A DNA stretch of 33,788 nucleotides, taken from NCBI GenBank assembly GCA_003427395.1, contig BFEA01000045.1, positions 4,014,423-4,048,210 of the forward strand, written 5' to 3'. This DNA is from Chara braunii (lineage: Eukaryota; Streptophyta; Charophyceae; Charales; Characeae). The position numbers were made by a program, and so were the translations under genes. Shown in pieces: positions 10,548 through 20,961 of the stretch (position 1 is its first letter; each line of letters starts with the position of its first letter). The notes under the pieces were generated by a model. It did not search any database and was not told the DNA's origin. It saw nothing but the letters and a program-made list of their open reading frames with translations.

Positions 10548-11080
10548 GCAAGTGAGTCTTCAAACTCCGTTGTTCACTCCTCACTACTCGGTATGTCGAA
10601 TTGTGCACCGTATCATCTGAACAGGTAAGCCTGCCTCGCTTCTCCGTGTGGCAGCATGGGCAGTGTCCTGGCAAAATAACTAGTTCTGCACCCTCGTGGC
10701 TGACCTGTTGCTGTGCAGTTTGATGGAATGAGTAATACACTGGTCAATGGCCTGATCTGCAGCCCCTGTGGCTGGTCTGCTACATTTTTCGCTCGACCAG
10801 CCGAGTATTACCTCGGCCAGCAGGAAGACTTGCAACCTCATGGCTGGCCTTACGGCCTACGGAATGAGCAGCACACGACCGACAGGTGAATCTTCACCCC
10901 TGTTGCTGTCCTTTCGCTTTCGTTACTCTGTGCAGTGGGATGGGTATCTACTTCGATTGGCAGGTAAGCCTTCAGCCTGTGGCTTGCCACTCCTAATTCA
11001 GTGGAATGGGGGTGGCTCCTGTCAGCGGGTAAGCCACCTATCCTGCTGCTTCCCCGTAGCTGCTTACTGCTCCAAACGTT
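10548..11080 (+). repeat. ~75-bp degenerate tandem array
   Basis: About eight units share words such as CAGGTAAGCCTTCAGCCTGT, GTGGCTGGCC and CAGTGGAATGGG, repeating every 60-80 bp. Each unit is strongly diverged. Translation changes frame from unit to unit, so the array is not a protein repeat. Confidence 0.6.
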
Positions 11081-11119
11081 AGTGATGCGCAGAATCGAGG
11101 TGAACCTCTGCTAAAACCC

Positions 11120-11134
11120 GGGCCGCTCGTACCA
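11120..11134 (-). promoter_or_regulatory. possible degenerate iMet primer-binding site
   Basis: The minus strand reads AACAGTGGTACGAGCGG, resembling the common junction AACAGTTGGTATCAGAGC with three missing bases. A CA lies just upstream, as at an LTR end. It could mark a second minus-strand LTR element with its LTR to the right. The match is weak. Confidence 0.25.
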
Positions 11135-12480
11135 CTGTTTGTTACTGTAGCTCGCTTTCTTGGTTTATCTCACATCGCTAGCTTGCCAATCAATTCCTCT
11201 CTTTCTACGTCCCCCTGCGATCGCACAACCCCTAGCTCACTCTCAGCCGGGTTCGTCTACCTTCGGTCCTTTGAACTGTGAGTTCCACCACACGACCTTG
11301 CTTCGCCAGGATAACTGAATCTTCGGTTGCTACACGGACTACTCGCTGGTGTCCGATGATGCGCGCAGAGCAGTATAGAGGCTACTTCTTTCGATAACAT
11401 ACGCAAAGCTTGAAATGGATCTTCCGCTAGAACGTTGAAATACACGTTGTCTTCCAATCATCCCTCCCCCCGCCCGCACTTCTTCGTTTGGTCTTTGTTC
11501 GCACCGTGCATGCCCTCCTCCGATAGACAAGCAAAAGTCGGAGTGAATCTTTTGCTATAAAGCGGCTTGGTGCATCAGCTCCTTGCCAGCCTTTTTCCCG
11601 AGTGCAGCTCCTAGCGCTCACCCTGCCTAATCCCCCACTCAAAACTCAAGATCCGACACCACTCTCCTCCTGTTCACAAGCTCCGTTACTCACCGGATAC
11701 AAGATACTGAGAATGAATCTCCCGCTGAAACGTGTGGAGATACATCATCCTTACCCCTGGGCGTAGCTGAAAATCATCGGATCGTCGAAGCCACATCCCT
11801 AACCCGAGATCTATAGATGTCATCGTCCTCATAATCGCCAGAAACGTCGGGTTAGCCTCCTTCCTCGCTCGATTTCATCAAGAATCGAGCGAGATATCTG
11901 TTTCCTCGCATGGGCAAATCCTCCTCCTTGACACCTTCGCGCACCTCATCTCTTCTCATAGCCTAAAACTAAACCTCCTTCCTCAAATCTGACTTTGCTA
12001 TTCTATTCACCTTGGTCGAAAACCCCAGAATAGCCCTTCCACTTAGTCAATTTCGTTAAGTAACGGAGGAGATCTGTGTTTCCTCTGCCTCTTCTTCACT
12101 CCCTTGCCCGACACTCTTTGTACCCAACACACTTCTCGGTGCTGATTCTTTTTTTTTTTTTTGTTCCCACACCTTCGGCTCCCTTTCTGTTAGCTGAAGC
12201 TATCTCCGCCAATATTTCCCTTCGCCAACGTCCTCCCCTACCTTTCGCCATTGCGCCCAATACATCCTTCCACCACCTCCTTAACTGAGCGTATCTTGGC
12301 GCAATTCAGCGCCAAATCCATTTTTTTTAATTTATTTTTTCTTATTTGCTGTTAGTGCCTCCTATAATACTGCGCTCGATACTCCTCTCCACCGTTTCCT
12401 CACCCGTCCGCTCGGTGTCAACCTATGCGCTCTCACAGACATTAGGACGGTGGTCAGAGAAGTCGAAACCCATTAAGAAG
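11135..12480 (-). other. probable LTR-like or leader sequence
   Basis: Pyrimidine-rich on the plus strand, with related words such as GAATCTTCCGCTAGAACGTTG and GAATCTCCCGCTGAAACG near 11410, 11540 and 11712. A short perfect inverted repeat, TTGGCGC/GCGCCAA, lies at about 12296-12316. No protein is recognised. Confidence 0.25.
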
Positions 12481-13676
12481 CGCCTACCAACTAACCTCCT
12501 GCATATGTCAACCTGACAGTGAGTCGCGCTAAAACGAGCTACCAATACTCAGTTGTCGGATGATCTTCGACCTGCGGGAGTAGGAAGGTGAGGGCCTGCC
12601 GTAACGTCTGTAGCGTGGGCCTTAGACGAAGCGGTCCCATGCAGTTCCTGACGGTAGTAACTAGTATCTGAATGTAAACCTTGTAGATCGAGGTGGGGAG
12701 GGGTTTCATGCGGCCTGCCACCACAGCCTGCGGCCTCTGCCCTGGTGCGCCCAGGCACGGTCCACCATTTTCTTGGGCCCCGTCGGCATGCTCTCTCTCG
12801 ACCCTTGCGCACCCGAAGGTGGGCCGCAGACTATGTCTACAACGAGCCCCACCATCCTGATTTCTCCGTCCTACGGGCGGATTGCCCTATCGGCTAGTAT
12901 GCACGTTGGACCCCTCGGTTCACGTTTTCACTGACGACATGATAGAGGAATTTCACCAGTATCCCGAACACGTGGGGAGTACTAAGAACTAGTAAGTCAA
13001 CCAGAAGAGGGGCGGATCGCAAGGTCCTCAACTGCCACGACGGCTCCTTAGAACCCGCGTCTCATCTGTCTCAAAAAACTGAAACATAAAAAAAAAGTCA
13101 CGACGATGAATAATAAAATATTTAGGAAAAATTAATTGTCGGGTGGCAGACAAAAATAAGGAACCGCTAGTACCATTCCTACCTCGCCAACAGCAAAGTC
13201 GAGGGAGGTAGCCCCGTCGGGCCCTCAACCCCTCGACTTCTCCACGCCGTTCCAGTACTCCTACGTCGTCGCCGCTAGTGCTAGGCCCAGGCTAGGTCTA
13301 GCTCTGACGAACATCTAAATAAACCGACATTGTGCGACGCTCAGACCTACCGAAACGTTTTCAAAGTCACGTCGTTTGTCGATGTCGTCCTCCGCACATA
13401 CCCATAAGTCACAGGCAAGCGCATCAATTAACAAAACATAATATCTTTAATCCTAGTTTAATTAGAACAAAAAGGCATAGCCGACGATCACGCCAGCTCT
13501 TCAGTCATCAACAATTAAAAAGATCACACGCGCCTCAAATCCGCGCGCCCACACACTCTCTTCTCTAGTCAATCATCAAGTCAACGTAAACTACAGACAC
13601 TACGTCGCTCGCGCGATATGCTTAACCTTTAAACCAAGATTTTCTTTTGTCGTTCACAAAAACTAGCGCGGATACC
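12481..13676. other. unassigned, GC-rich then AT-rich
   Basis: 12540-12820 is GC-rich, with overlapping minus-strand open frames of 61 and 87 codons that match nothing I recognise. From 13030 on the sequence is AT-richer. It lies downstream of the reverse transcriptase remnant (minus strand), where RNase H and integrase would be expected, but no such motif is visible. The element appears truncated or replaced near 13677. Confidence 0.3.
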
Positions 13677-14188
13677 CTTGTAAGGGTATTCGCATCGACA
13701 ATGCGGATCGGGTGACAACCGCTACAAAGATCGATCTTCGTGAAGAAGCAGTTGCCTTCCATACGGTCAAACAACTCGTCCATGCGAGATATGAGATAAC
13801 TGTTCTTAACTGTGTAACAATTAAGGCCATAGTCGTCAATGTAGAGGCAGAGAGTTTCGTTCGCTTTGCGAGCAAAGAGGACCGATGCACCCCAAGGGGA
13901 GTTACAAGGTTTAATAAAACCTAGCCGAAGGAGTTCCTCAACCTTACGATTGAGTTCCGTCGGCTCTCAGATCGAGAATCGGTAGGGTGTCTGACGGTGG
14001 ATATGATAATTAGGCACGAGCTGGATAAAATGCTTAACACCGTGCACCAGAGAGATCCTGCCGTATGAGAAATAAGGGGGAGAAACTTAGTGATACTCTT
14101 CAATTAGGTCACGAACGCCGGACTCTAAGTAGGTTGTGAAGGATGTGATTTCCTCAACTGTGACGGTATCTCGTCCTCCTTGTCGCAT
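13677..14188 (-). pseudogene. Ty3/gypsy reverse transcriptase fragment, broken
   Basis: One minus-strand frame from 14188 to about 13677 reads as the N-terminal half of a Ty3/gypsy reverse transcriptase. In order it shows LIEEYH then a stop (14089), GVKHFIQLVPNYH, a second stop (13969), EPTELNRKVEELLRLGFI, KPCNSPWGASVLFARK, YIDDYGLN (the usual CVDYRALN position), YTVKNSYLISRMDELFD and FFTKIDLCSGCHPIRI (usual sKIDLRSGYHQIRI). The DYR arginine and the GYHQ tyrosine and glutamine are changed. The sequence stops matching after HPIRIVDA, so the catalytic YxDD region, RNase H and integrase are missing. This would act in reverse transcription of a retrotransposon; here it is a dead fragment. Confidence 0.9.
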
Positions 14189-15288
14189 CATGCTCCTCCT
14201 CCTCCTCAATCTCTCCTCTTGCACCTCTTGGCCTATCGCTGAGTCGCCGTGCTTCTCATGACCTGATAACTTTTTTTTTTTTTTTTAATAGAAACTTCAA
14301 TGTGCGAAGGTATCCCTCCTTGTTGCATCATCCTCCTCTTCTTCCATCTCCCCTATAAAAGCAATTGTTTACGTTTCTCAAATATCATTAATTATATTTT
14401 TTTTTCACGTTTCTGCTCAAGGAGAGTTGGAGTGCTATTTTTGTGTGGTTTTAGGGGGTCGGGAGGCTCGGAGGGGGTGAAAGAATGCTTATTTCATAGG
14501 GTTTTGGGAGTTATGGGGGCTAACAGTGGGGATGAGTGGGCAAGTTTCTCAAAGTGGATATGGGATAAGGCTGATTCCATGGCTTCTCTTCTGTGGTTTT
14601 ACATTTGCACATGTCACTGTGAAAAGTTGAAGGTTCAGTTTCGCTTGCACCATAACCATGAATGGCAACTTGAACCGAACGTACGACCACTGTGATGAAG
14701 TTGATTGTTGTATAGTCGTATTGACAATTTTTCATTAATCACCAACATCATGAATATTTTCTGTGTTCGTGAACTCCTTTGTTTTTTCATTTGCATTCCT
14801 CCGTTTTGCATAGAGAGCGAATCGTAGTAGATGACACATGTCATCATACCTAATGAACTCAGGGAATGGATGATTGGCAAAGAGAGTCAACAAATAGTGA
14901 TATACCTACAATATATATATATATATATAAGTAAATTGATAAAGAATGTTTTAAATAAATTACTAGTTTGCTTCTTAGGCACCCACGCACCAAATTTGTA
15001 CCCAGATGCACAACTGGTCGTCAAACAAAATATCTGACAGATTTTTGTGCATCCAAAGCAAAAAGCAAAAATTGGAAAAGAAAGATTTACAACGTCAACA
15101 AATGTCCCGAAAAAAATAATGTTGTTAAAATTATAATCTAGGCTACCAGCTGGTCCGCCCAAGTCACCTTGTTTTCCAGGGCGCCCTGGTTGTGCAACAA
15201 CCACGAAAACTCTCGAGATTTCAAAAAAAAAAAGTTAATTAAACATCGAAAACCTTCAAAAAAATGTATGTTCTGCGAAAAACGAAAC
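14189..15288. other. unassigned; open frame and AT microsatellite
   Basis: Contains CTCCTC-rich and T-rich tracts (14190-14290) and an (AT)n run at 14911-14928. An unrecognised plus-strand open frame at 14300-14695 includes SGDEWASFSKWIWDKADSM. On the minus strand near 15140-15190 a 14-residue stretch reads GRPGKQGDLGGPAG, superficially collagen-like. None is strong enough to call a gene. Confidence 0.3.
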
Positions 15289-15392
15289 TGAACTACTTTT
15301 ACATTTTGGTCATATAAAAATCCTTACCAGATTTAGAATAAAAAAGAAAATTCATTATTATTATTATTATTGCTATTATTATTATTATTTTT
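15289..15392 (+). repeat. SINE monomer, 3' half
   Basis: TGAACTACTTTTACATTTTG, CCTTACCAGATTTAGAATAA and an (ATT)n tail match the minus-strand copy near 33.7 kb almost word for word (TGAACAACTTTTACC, CTTTACCAAATTTAAAATAA). It ends exactly where the next SINE head begins. Confidence 0.65.
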
Positions 15393-15505
15393 AGCCTGAC
15401 TGGGCAAGTGGTCTCGGACCACTCTGGTAGCTTGGATTTTATTGCAAACAACTTTTGGTCAAGGTTCAAATTTGAATTCCTTACCTAGTTAAGAAAAAAA
15501 AAGAG
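15393..15505 (+). mobile_element. tRNA-derived SINE, full-length monomer
   Basis: The head GCCTGACTGGGCAAGTGG contains an A-box-like element. About 60 bases on, GGTTCAAATTTGAATTC supplies a B-box-like element (consensus GGTTCRANNCC). The unit ends CTTACCTAGTTAAG followed by an A tract. Together these indicate an RNA polymerase III internal promoter from a tRNA, probably with a long variable arm (Leu/Ser type). The same head occurs at 33627-33580 on the minus strand. Confidence 0.7.
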
Positions 15506-16162
15506 GGCACTAGCGTCGTAATGTGTTCTCCATTAAACCTTTTTTCCCTTTTGAAGTCCATTCTAGTTGTGGTCTACAAGAAAAATGAGTGATAGTGAAC
15601 TCCAGAAATCAAACAACATCATACACATAAAACTAGATAGTCGTGACCTCTAACCGAAAGCAGATTTGCAACACGAGTTTCACCAAATAAGAGCACAACA
15701 CAAACTTACAAGGGACAATGTTGGAATGGTCTCATCATCATCAATAAATAACCAATGCCGACATCCTATCTGACGCTCCGCGCCCAAACTACAAATGTCA
15801 GATCCTATATAGCCTATCTACAATGTCACGGGTGACGTCAACAACTCCCCGAAGTACGAGCAGGGCCAATGCCGTTCGCCTAAAGCATTAGGTATGTCTC
15901 TCGCATCACTCACAACCTCGATCCCTCACTCGCAAATGCTATATGCACCCAAGGACAATCATGTGTCCATCCAACATAGTGCAGCGTAGCTCGACTACGA
16001 CTCTCTGCTCATCCAACTCGCCCGTGAGCGCGTGGGTCTGGCTAGTGATTAGCGAAACTCAACCTCTGCGTTCTAATAACTCTGTTGTTGCATCTTGCAA
16101 TCTCGGAGGGAGGCAAAAAAAGATCAATACTACAAAAAGCGTTGGTCGTCACCTCATCTTAC
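15506..16162. other. spacer, no supported gene
   Basis: Mixed sequence with CA/TC-rich, leader-like patches (15740-16060). No convincing coding or RNA feature. Confidence 0.35.
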
Positions 16163-16459
16163 CTTAGTACAAGACTCTGTAGGAACCATTTCCATTACCG
16201 GAAACATGAAAACGCAAGACCAAAAGCAATGAACAGTTCTATGTGTTTTTCGTTGTTTGTCGTTAAATATCTTTGGAGTACATGAAGTTCTTTGAAGTTC
16301 AGTTGCTTTCTTTCTTTCTTTCTTGAGCTTCGCAGCATGATCTTCATGAAATAATTGATGTTGATAAAACTCAATTGGTAATTGTTTCTCAAGGAACTCC
16401 GTCAACCTTGCTTTCCACGAAAATCATTGTGATGACACCAAATCGATTTCTCGTAAGGC
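16163..16459 (-). pseudogene. KDZ-like gene, downstream exon with frameshift
   Basis: The acceptor (GAAAAAAGCAG) precedes 16459 and an excellent donor (ACTAAG/GTAAGATG) follows 16163. The exon starts in phase 0, as required by the exon at 17021-16689. It reads PYEKSIWCHHNDFRGKQ. One frameshift later it continues as LTEFLEKQLPIEFYQHQLFH, EDHAAKLKKERKKATELQRT and FNDKQRKTHRTVHCFWSCVF. A TTTC microsatellite underlies the KKERKK stretch. The exon is lysine-rich and probably helical, followed by a Cys-containing segment. Function is unknown apart from its linkage to the KDZ-like exons. Confidence 0.5.
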
Positions 16460-16688
16460 TGCTTTTTTCATTTGACAAGGTAGAATACCTCATGGAATCA
16501 AACAATCAACAAAAGAACATTTGTTAATTATGTTATTTGAACTTATTTCTATTAAACTTGAGACATATCCAGAAAATTATAATTAAAAAAAATATTTTTA
16601 ATTTCTTACATTTTTTAGTCTTTAGGATAAAGGTTCTCAGACACACCGAAAATATATTTTCTATCACATTGTTGATAGATACACTTAC

Positions 16689-17021
16689 CTCATTGAACAA
16701 TCGAGACTCGATGATGTACTCCGCATTGCTCATGTGTGTCCATGTTTAAAAATGCATGCGGCATGCAATGAACTCTTTGATATCCGATATAGTTATTTTG
16801 ACTTCTTTTGAATCCTGGTCTTCACTTGATTCTTCACTTGATTCTTCACTTGATTCTGCACTGTCCTCCCTAAAGTCATCTTCACTAGCAGTCTCTATGA
16901 AATGGTTTTTACACCATCTGTGTTTTGACACCGGTGTTTCTGGACAACCTTTCACATAGTTCATTCTTACAGGTCTTTGGATGGTTGAGTGTTTCTTCCA
17001 GCAGATGAAACCAGAATGTGG
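16689..17021 (-). pseudogene. KDZ-like gene, exon with Cys/His motif and acidic repeat
   Basis: 333 nt (111 codons), in phase at both ends, between acceptor TTTGAATATAG and donor CAATGAG/GTAAGTG. It contains ICWKKHSTIQ, then GCPETPVSKHRWCKNHF (C-x5-P...C-x2-H, zinc-binding in pattern), then an acidic tract (EDSAESSEESSEESSEDQD) coded by a 12-bp microsatellite. After one internal TAA it ends HMSNAEYIIESRLFNE. In KDZ-type proteins a comparable 'IC...GC..P......C..H' cluster follows the N-terminal zinc ribbon. The family link is from remembered pattern, not a search. Confidence 0.55.
16820..16857 (+). repeat. 12-bp tandem repeat (CTTCACTTGATT)
   Basis: Three exact copies of a 12-bp unit plus a diverged fourth. 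The length is a multiple of three, so the coding frame on the minus strand is kept (SSEE repeats). Confidence 0.9.
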
Positions 17022-17219
17022 CTATATTCAAAGCACACTTAGGAAAGTAAGCCATATTAAATTGAAGCAAATATTGTTAAAACATCATCGAAGTCGCGTC
17101 AAAATTCAATCAAATCGAGTTAATCCAATCCAATCAATGAAGTATTCAAATGAATAAAATCATATGTGCAAAACCTTAGAGAAATGCAATCATAATATTC
17201 CATCAACCTTTTTCCATCA

Positions 17220-17298
17220 TTCTTTTTTGCTAACATCGAGGTCCTCAATTTGTATTGTCAGTCCTTCCAATGACAAAGCACACAAGGGGTTTTCCGTA
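17220..17298 (-). pseudogene. candidate KDZ-like exon
   Basis: Acceptor AGACATTTAG precedes 17298. The frame then reads TENPLCALSLEGLTIQIEDL DVSKKE before a TGA at 17219-17217. No strong donor is visible; a weak GTTGATGG follows AAAAAG just past the stop. Position and strand agree with the neighbouring exons, but phase cannot be checked. Confidence 0.33.
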
Positions 17299-19076
17299 CT
17301 AAATGTCTTAATTGAGGTTTAGTGAAGGCCTACAAGATGTACATGCACTCTCACACCAAGTTGCCAAAACAAAGAAGAGATAGAGAGCGGAAAATTAGGA
17401 AGAAGGCAATGAGAGAGAGAGAAGGGACTTCATGTTTGAGGGAATGTGATAATGAAGGATGGCAATATGAGAGAGATTGGATGATCGAAATGAGGAAATT
17501 CGAAAAAGAGAGGTTATACTCCAAAGTGCAGACCGCAGATCCACGAGGGCAACTTAGCAGAGTCCCAAATCGAAAATAGTTGTTTATCCACCCTTTGGGC
17601 GAGACACTAATAAAATAAGCATCGAAAAAGATTGTGGCCACCTTTTGGTAGTTAATGAGAGTCAGCGAGGGACATTGCGATAAATGGAGGAATCAAGTGC
17701 AAGGTAGCATTGAGAGATCTGACTGGAGACACACCCGCTCATCACTCTCAGTGCCAACATGCCCACCAAGGACCTTCGTCCGATGCATTACTCAAGAATA
17801 AAACTCAAGAACAAGCATATAATACACTCACAAACCCAACCATCTCCTAAAACACAAACGAATCACCTCGCATGAGAGGGAGTGTCTGCCAACAACATTC
17901 GACATCCCGGATGGAGGAGAGTACTAAATCACAGGAAAAAGGAACCCCACCAAAATGGTTTTAAGTCAGTATGTCATCACACTGTTTAAAATGAGGCAAA
18001 TGAGATTAAAGCGATACAAAGACGAAGGAAAGCACAAGGCATAAAAGGTGTGCTACCCAAACATACACATACAAACACTAGATTGCACAATTGTAAAAGA
18101 AAGAAGAAAGAAGAAAGAGGAAGAGAGGAGACCTTTCTGCCTCTCTTTTGTCATCTCCTATACAACGACCAAGGATAAAAAATCTCTCCCCGACATGCTT
18201 ATTCCTCCTGAAAGTACTTTCCATCTCAAGCAATGTTTATTGCTACTAGTGCAAGTCTCAAGAAAGAGGAGAGGGGAAAGGCATGGAAGCAGGACAACCC
18301 TCTCTTAACAATACACTCTAAGTAACTTCTTGCACAGAAGATCTAATTGTTAGGGCCGCTCACATAGAGAACGAAAGTTCTCATTGTGACCTGTAAAAAG
18401 GGTTATGGCATACTTCTCTCCTATTGTGAAACATGTCACTCAGCCCTTCACAAACACCTCTGCAGATTCCAGTGCCTCTCTTCTACCTCGCGGGTCAGTT
18501 TTAATTGCCTAAATACACCCTTTCGAAAACCCCACTACGACGATCTACCATAGTCACCAACCTCCTCCCGGATGTCCTACTATGGAGTAAGGTACCTACT
18601 CCTACTGTGTATACTTTTTTGCAGGTTGCAGGGCCCTATGTTAAACCGACTCATCTATCAACCTACGACCAACCAATAAGTAATGACATGCCCCCATTCA
18701 AGCCTCACCTCGGCAGCCGTGACCATTGTACAAGAGTTATATTCCCCACTCATCTTCACGGACAATCATGTACATCAAAATAATCTACGACAGAAAGGAA
18801 GGTGTGGATATATGATGAGCGTAACAAAAAGCATCTTCAGCCGGGATCGGACCTAAGAGTGGCCTCATAAGTGCTAAGGGGATGCTCACAGAATGACTTC
18901 ATTAGATGTATCTGACTAGAAGGGGCGGGGGCAAGGGTCCGAGATTCCTTTATCGGGGGTTTGGGGGTTAAACCACAACCCCGTCTCATCCTCACGGAGA
19001 TCCCCGCATGACAACCCTGACAATGACCACGGCTGCACAATCCGGCAACCGAACCCATTCGCATCTGATAGCCTAG
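17299..19076. other. intron or insertion block, possible retroelement
   Basis: 17322-17579 is purine-rich with an Arg/Glu-rich plus-strand frame that is probably low-complexity. 17700-19070 is CA-rich and then GC-rich (18920-19060), like an LTR or leader. A TCTAG acceptor-like site at about 19077 abuts it. No coding domain or paired ends were found. Confidence 0.3.
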
Positions 19077-19211
19077 ATAAAATTTAGGAAATTAAGGACA
19101 AATATAACGATAAAAATGATGAAATCAAGGACAAAATACATCATATCAATATTTGGATCACAAAACATTTGCACAGTGCACGGAAAAGAACAACAAAGTT
19201 GCAGTTATTAC

Positions 19212-19323
19212 CTGTGCCAAGATAGCACCATAAGGCAATGCATAGTCCATATGAAGGATAAGATGTTGCCAATGTTTATCAAGAAACAAGGATGGTCTCC
19301 AACGAAAGTATGCCTCCTCGAAT
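19212..19323 (-). pseudogene. KDZ-like gene, second exon (intact frame)
   Basis: 112 nt between acceptor TTTGAATTGACATAG and donor GGCACAG/GTAATAAC. It is open throughout: FEEAYFRWRPSLFLDKHWQ followed by HLILHMDYALPYGAILAQ. Its single leading base completes a CT/A leucine codon with the exon ending at 20482, so the two exons join in frame (DELL/FEEAYFRW). The aromatic 'EAYFRW' helix fits the segment that follows the zinc ribbon in KDZ-type proteins. Confidence 0.6.
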
Positions 19324-19755
19324 CTATGTCAATTCAAACAATATCTTTGTGTTTGTTTGTGTTGTTGAATGTTTTCTTTCAAATCTATTAGACCCAAAAA
19401 ACTTGTCATCTCTTCTCACTTATTATGGACGTCAATTGTTGCTGCGAATCCTAAATGAAGTCGATATCTGTATAACAAGAACAAAGACTATACACATAAA
19501 ATACTTCATTATGAAGTTAAAAAACTACTATCTATTTAAAATCATATATGAAAAAACTTTAATAATTATTTTTTTTAATTATAAAATGATGGAACTAAAA
19601 CAAATTTAAATTGAAAACAATTAGTAAACGCGGATCATACAGATAACTTACAGACAAAACGCTATGATCATATACTTTGTGAACTTAATTATTAATCATG
19701 AAACCCGTACCTGATGAGAATACACTGATGTTGAAATGAACGAATGTATTTTTTT
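19324..19755. other. AT-rich intron sequence
   Basis: AT-rich sequence between the two phase-matched exons. No gene; the short open frames are of low complexity. Confidence 0.45.
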
Positions 19756-20386
19756 CACTGTTGGTCCCTGATCAGACTGGGGCGCTCGCCTCGAGCCGGA
19801 ACCGTCGAGGTTGGACAGGCTGGTCGACCGGCTCGGCTGCCCTCTGGTTGGCCCCAACGCATTACCGCTGGGCGGGGGGGAGGGCGGGGGTCCAAACCAT
19901 TCACATGAACTCCTGTAAAGAAAAAAATGATACCCGTCCGGTAGGCCTGCCCAAATCGTTTCAAAAGGGCGACCGATTTGGACTACCGATTTTGAGAGAT
20001 CACCAGCCCTGATCAGTTGCCCTTTTGAAACGATTTGGGAAGGATCTGGAGGCCGCCTCTCCCTGCACCATGTGCCATTCATTGCCTCCTGCTGCCCCCC
20101 ATGATATCATTACGTCTCACCAAACTCCACTTCCACGTTCGCACCTTCGGCCTCCGCGTTGCTGCCATTGCATCTGCCCGCTCGATTTCGAGACAGCAAC
20201 CCACTTGTCCGTGCATCATCAACAGCAGCCCGCCCATCTGAGGGTCATCGCCAACGACCAGCACCCGCTCGCCTGTGGTGAGAAATATATATATTTTTTG
20301 ACCAGTTTTGAACCCAACCGGACTTTCGGTTCGAGGCCCCCGATCGATCCGGGTCGGTCCAATCGGTCGGTTGCTACCCACCACTG
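19756..20386. mobile_element. candidate non-autonomous hAT-like element in an intron
   Basis: A 631-bp GC-rich island in AT-rich sequence. The right end, read inward, is CAGTGGTGGGTA; the left is CACTGTTGGTCC (7 of 12 match). The flanking octamers are ATTTTTTT and CTTTTTTC (6 of 8). GACCGGCTCGG-, CCGGGTCGGT- and ACCGGAC-type words crowd both ends. No transposase. The ends are too diverged for a firm call. Confidence 0.38.
19951..20039. repeat. perfect 21-bp inverted repeat (hairpin)
   Basis: 19951-19971 (core AAATCGTTTCAAAAGG) is exactly reverse-complemented at 20019-20039, with a 47-nt loop holding CCCTGATCAG. It lies at the centre of the GC-rich island. Confidence 0.9.
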
Positions 20387-20481
20387 CTTTTTTCCCCCAT
20401 ATAAAAGAGATTCAGAGAGCGGGAAAAACATAGCTTATAAAATTTCATGAAAAAATGAGAGTACTAGTACATGAATCTTAC

Positions 20482-20753
20482 AGTAGTTCATCATGTTGAC
20501 GAAGCAATGTTATATTGATAACAGTCTTCGAGTTCACTTGAAACCATGTTGAGTTTTCATCTAATGTTTCATAAAATCATCGCTCACCATTGGGTAGAGT
20601 GTAATAAGTATAAGAATAGTCAATTGAACAAAGGTGTATTTTGTTTTATAAATTGTGCCCCTTCCATGAATGCTCTGCATTGGATAAAAGAATGAGAACA
20701 ACCCTTCTTTATTTAACACAAGCGATGTTTTGCAGTGAGCACACGATTCGATG
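20482..20753 (-). pseudogene. KDZ-like gene, zinc-ribbon exon (1 frameshift, 1 stop)
   Basis: Acceptor CTACTATCAAG, donor CTACT/GTAAGATTC. The minus strand reads IESCAHCKTSLVLNKEGLF, then MQSIHGRGTIYKTK. After one frameshift it continues CSIDYSYTYYTLPNGER, a TGA, FYETLDENSTWFQVNSKTVI and NITLLRQHDELL. The layout C-x2-C ... KT-x(n)-C...Y.Y.YY..NG.R.(F/Y)Y ... W...NSKT.....LL...D matches a zinc-ribbon domain I associate with KDZ-type (Kyakuja-Dileera-Zisupton) proteins. The family assignment comes from memory of the pattern. Two lesions show it is no longer functional, unless they are assembly errors. Confidence 0.58.
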
Positions 20754-20961
20754 CTTGATAGTAGAACATATTGGCAATGATCAAGATGCATGATCAACAC
20801 CAATGACTGAATTTATAAAAAATAAATTGACTGTGAAATCTCAATTTCTCAAGCACAACTCGAATTGTGTGTTGCGCATTTTTTTTCTTCTTCTATGAGA
20901 GGCACCGTGAGTTTATAATATAAGTTATATGTGCATATAGATTACACATTTTGGCTGGCAG

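Noticed and set aside
12296-12316. Rho-independent-terminator-like hairpin followed by T/A-rich sequence
   Set aside because: Bacterial termination does not apply in this eukaryotic context; kept only as a short palindrome.
12539-12812. Minus-strand open frames of 61 and 87 codons in a GC-rich patch
   Set aside because: No family match, no start/splice context, and two overlapping frames are equally open.
15140-15190. Collagen-like Gly-X-Y stretch (minus strand) with split-glycine exon ends
   Set aside because: Only about 14 residues long with no neighbouring collagen exons; likely chance.
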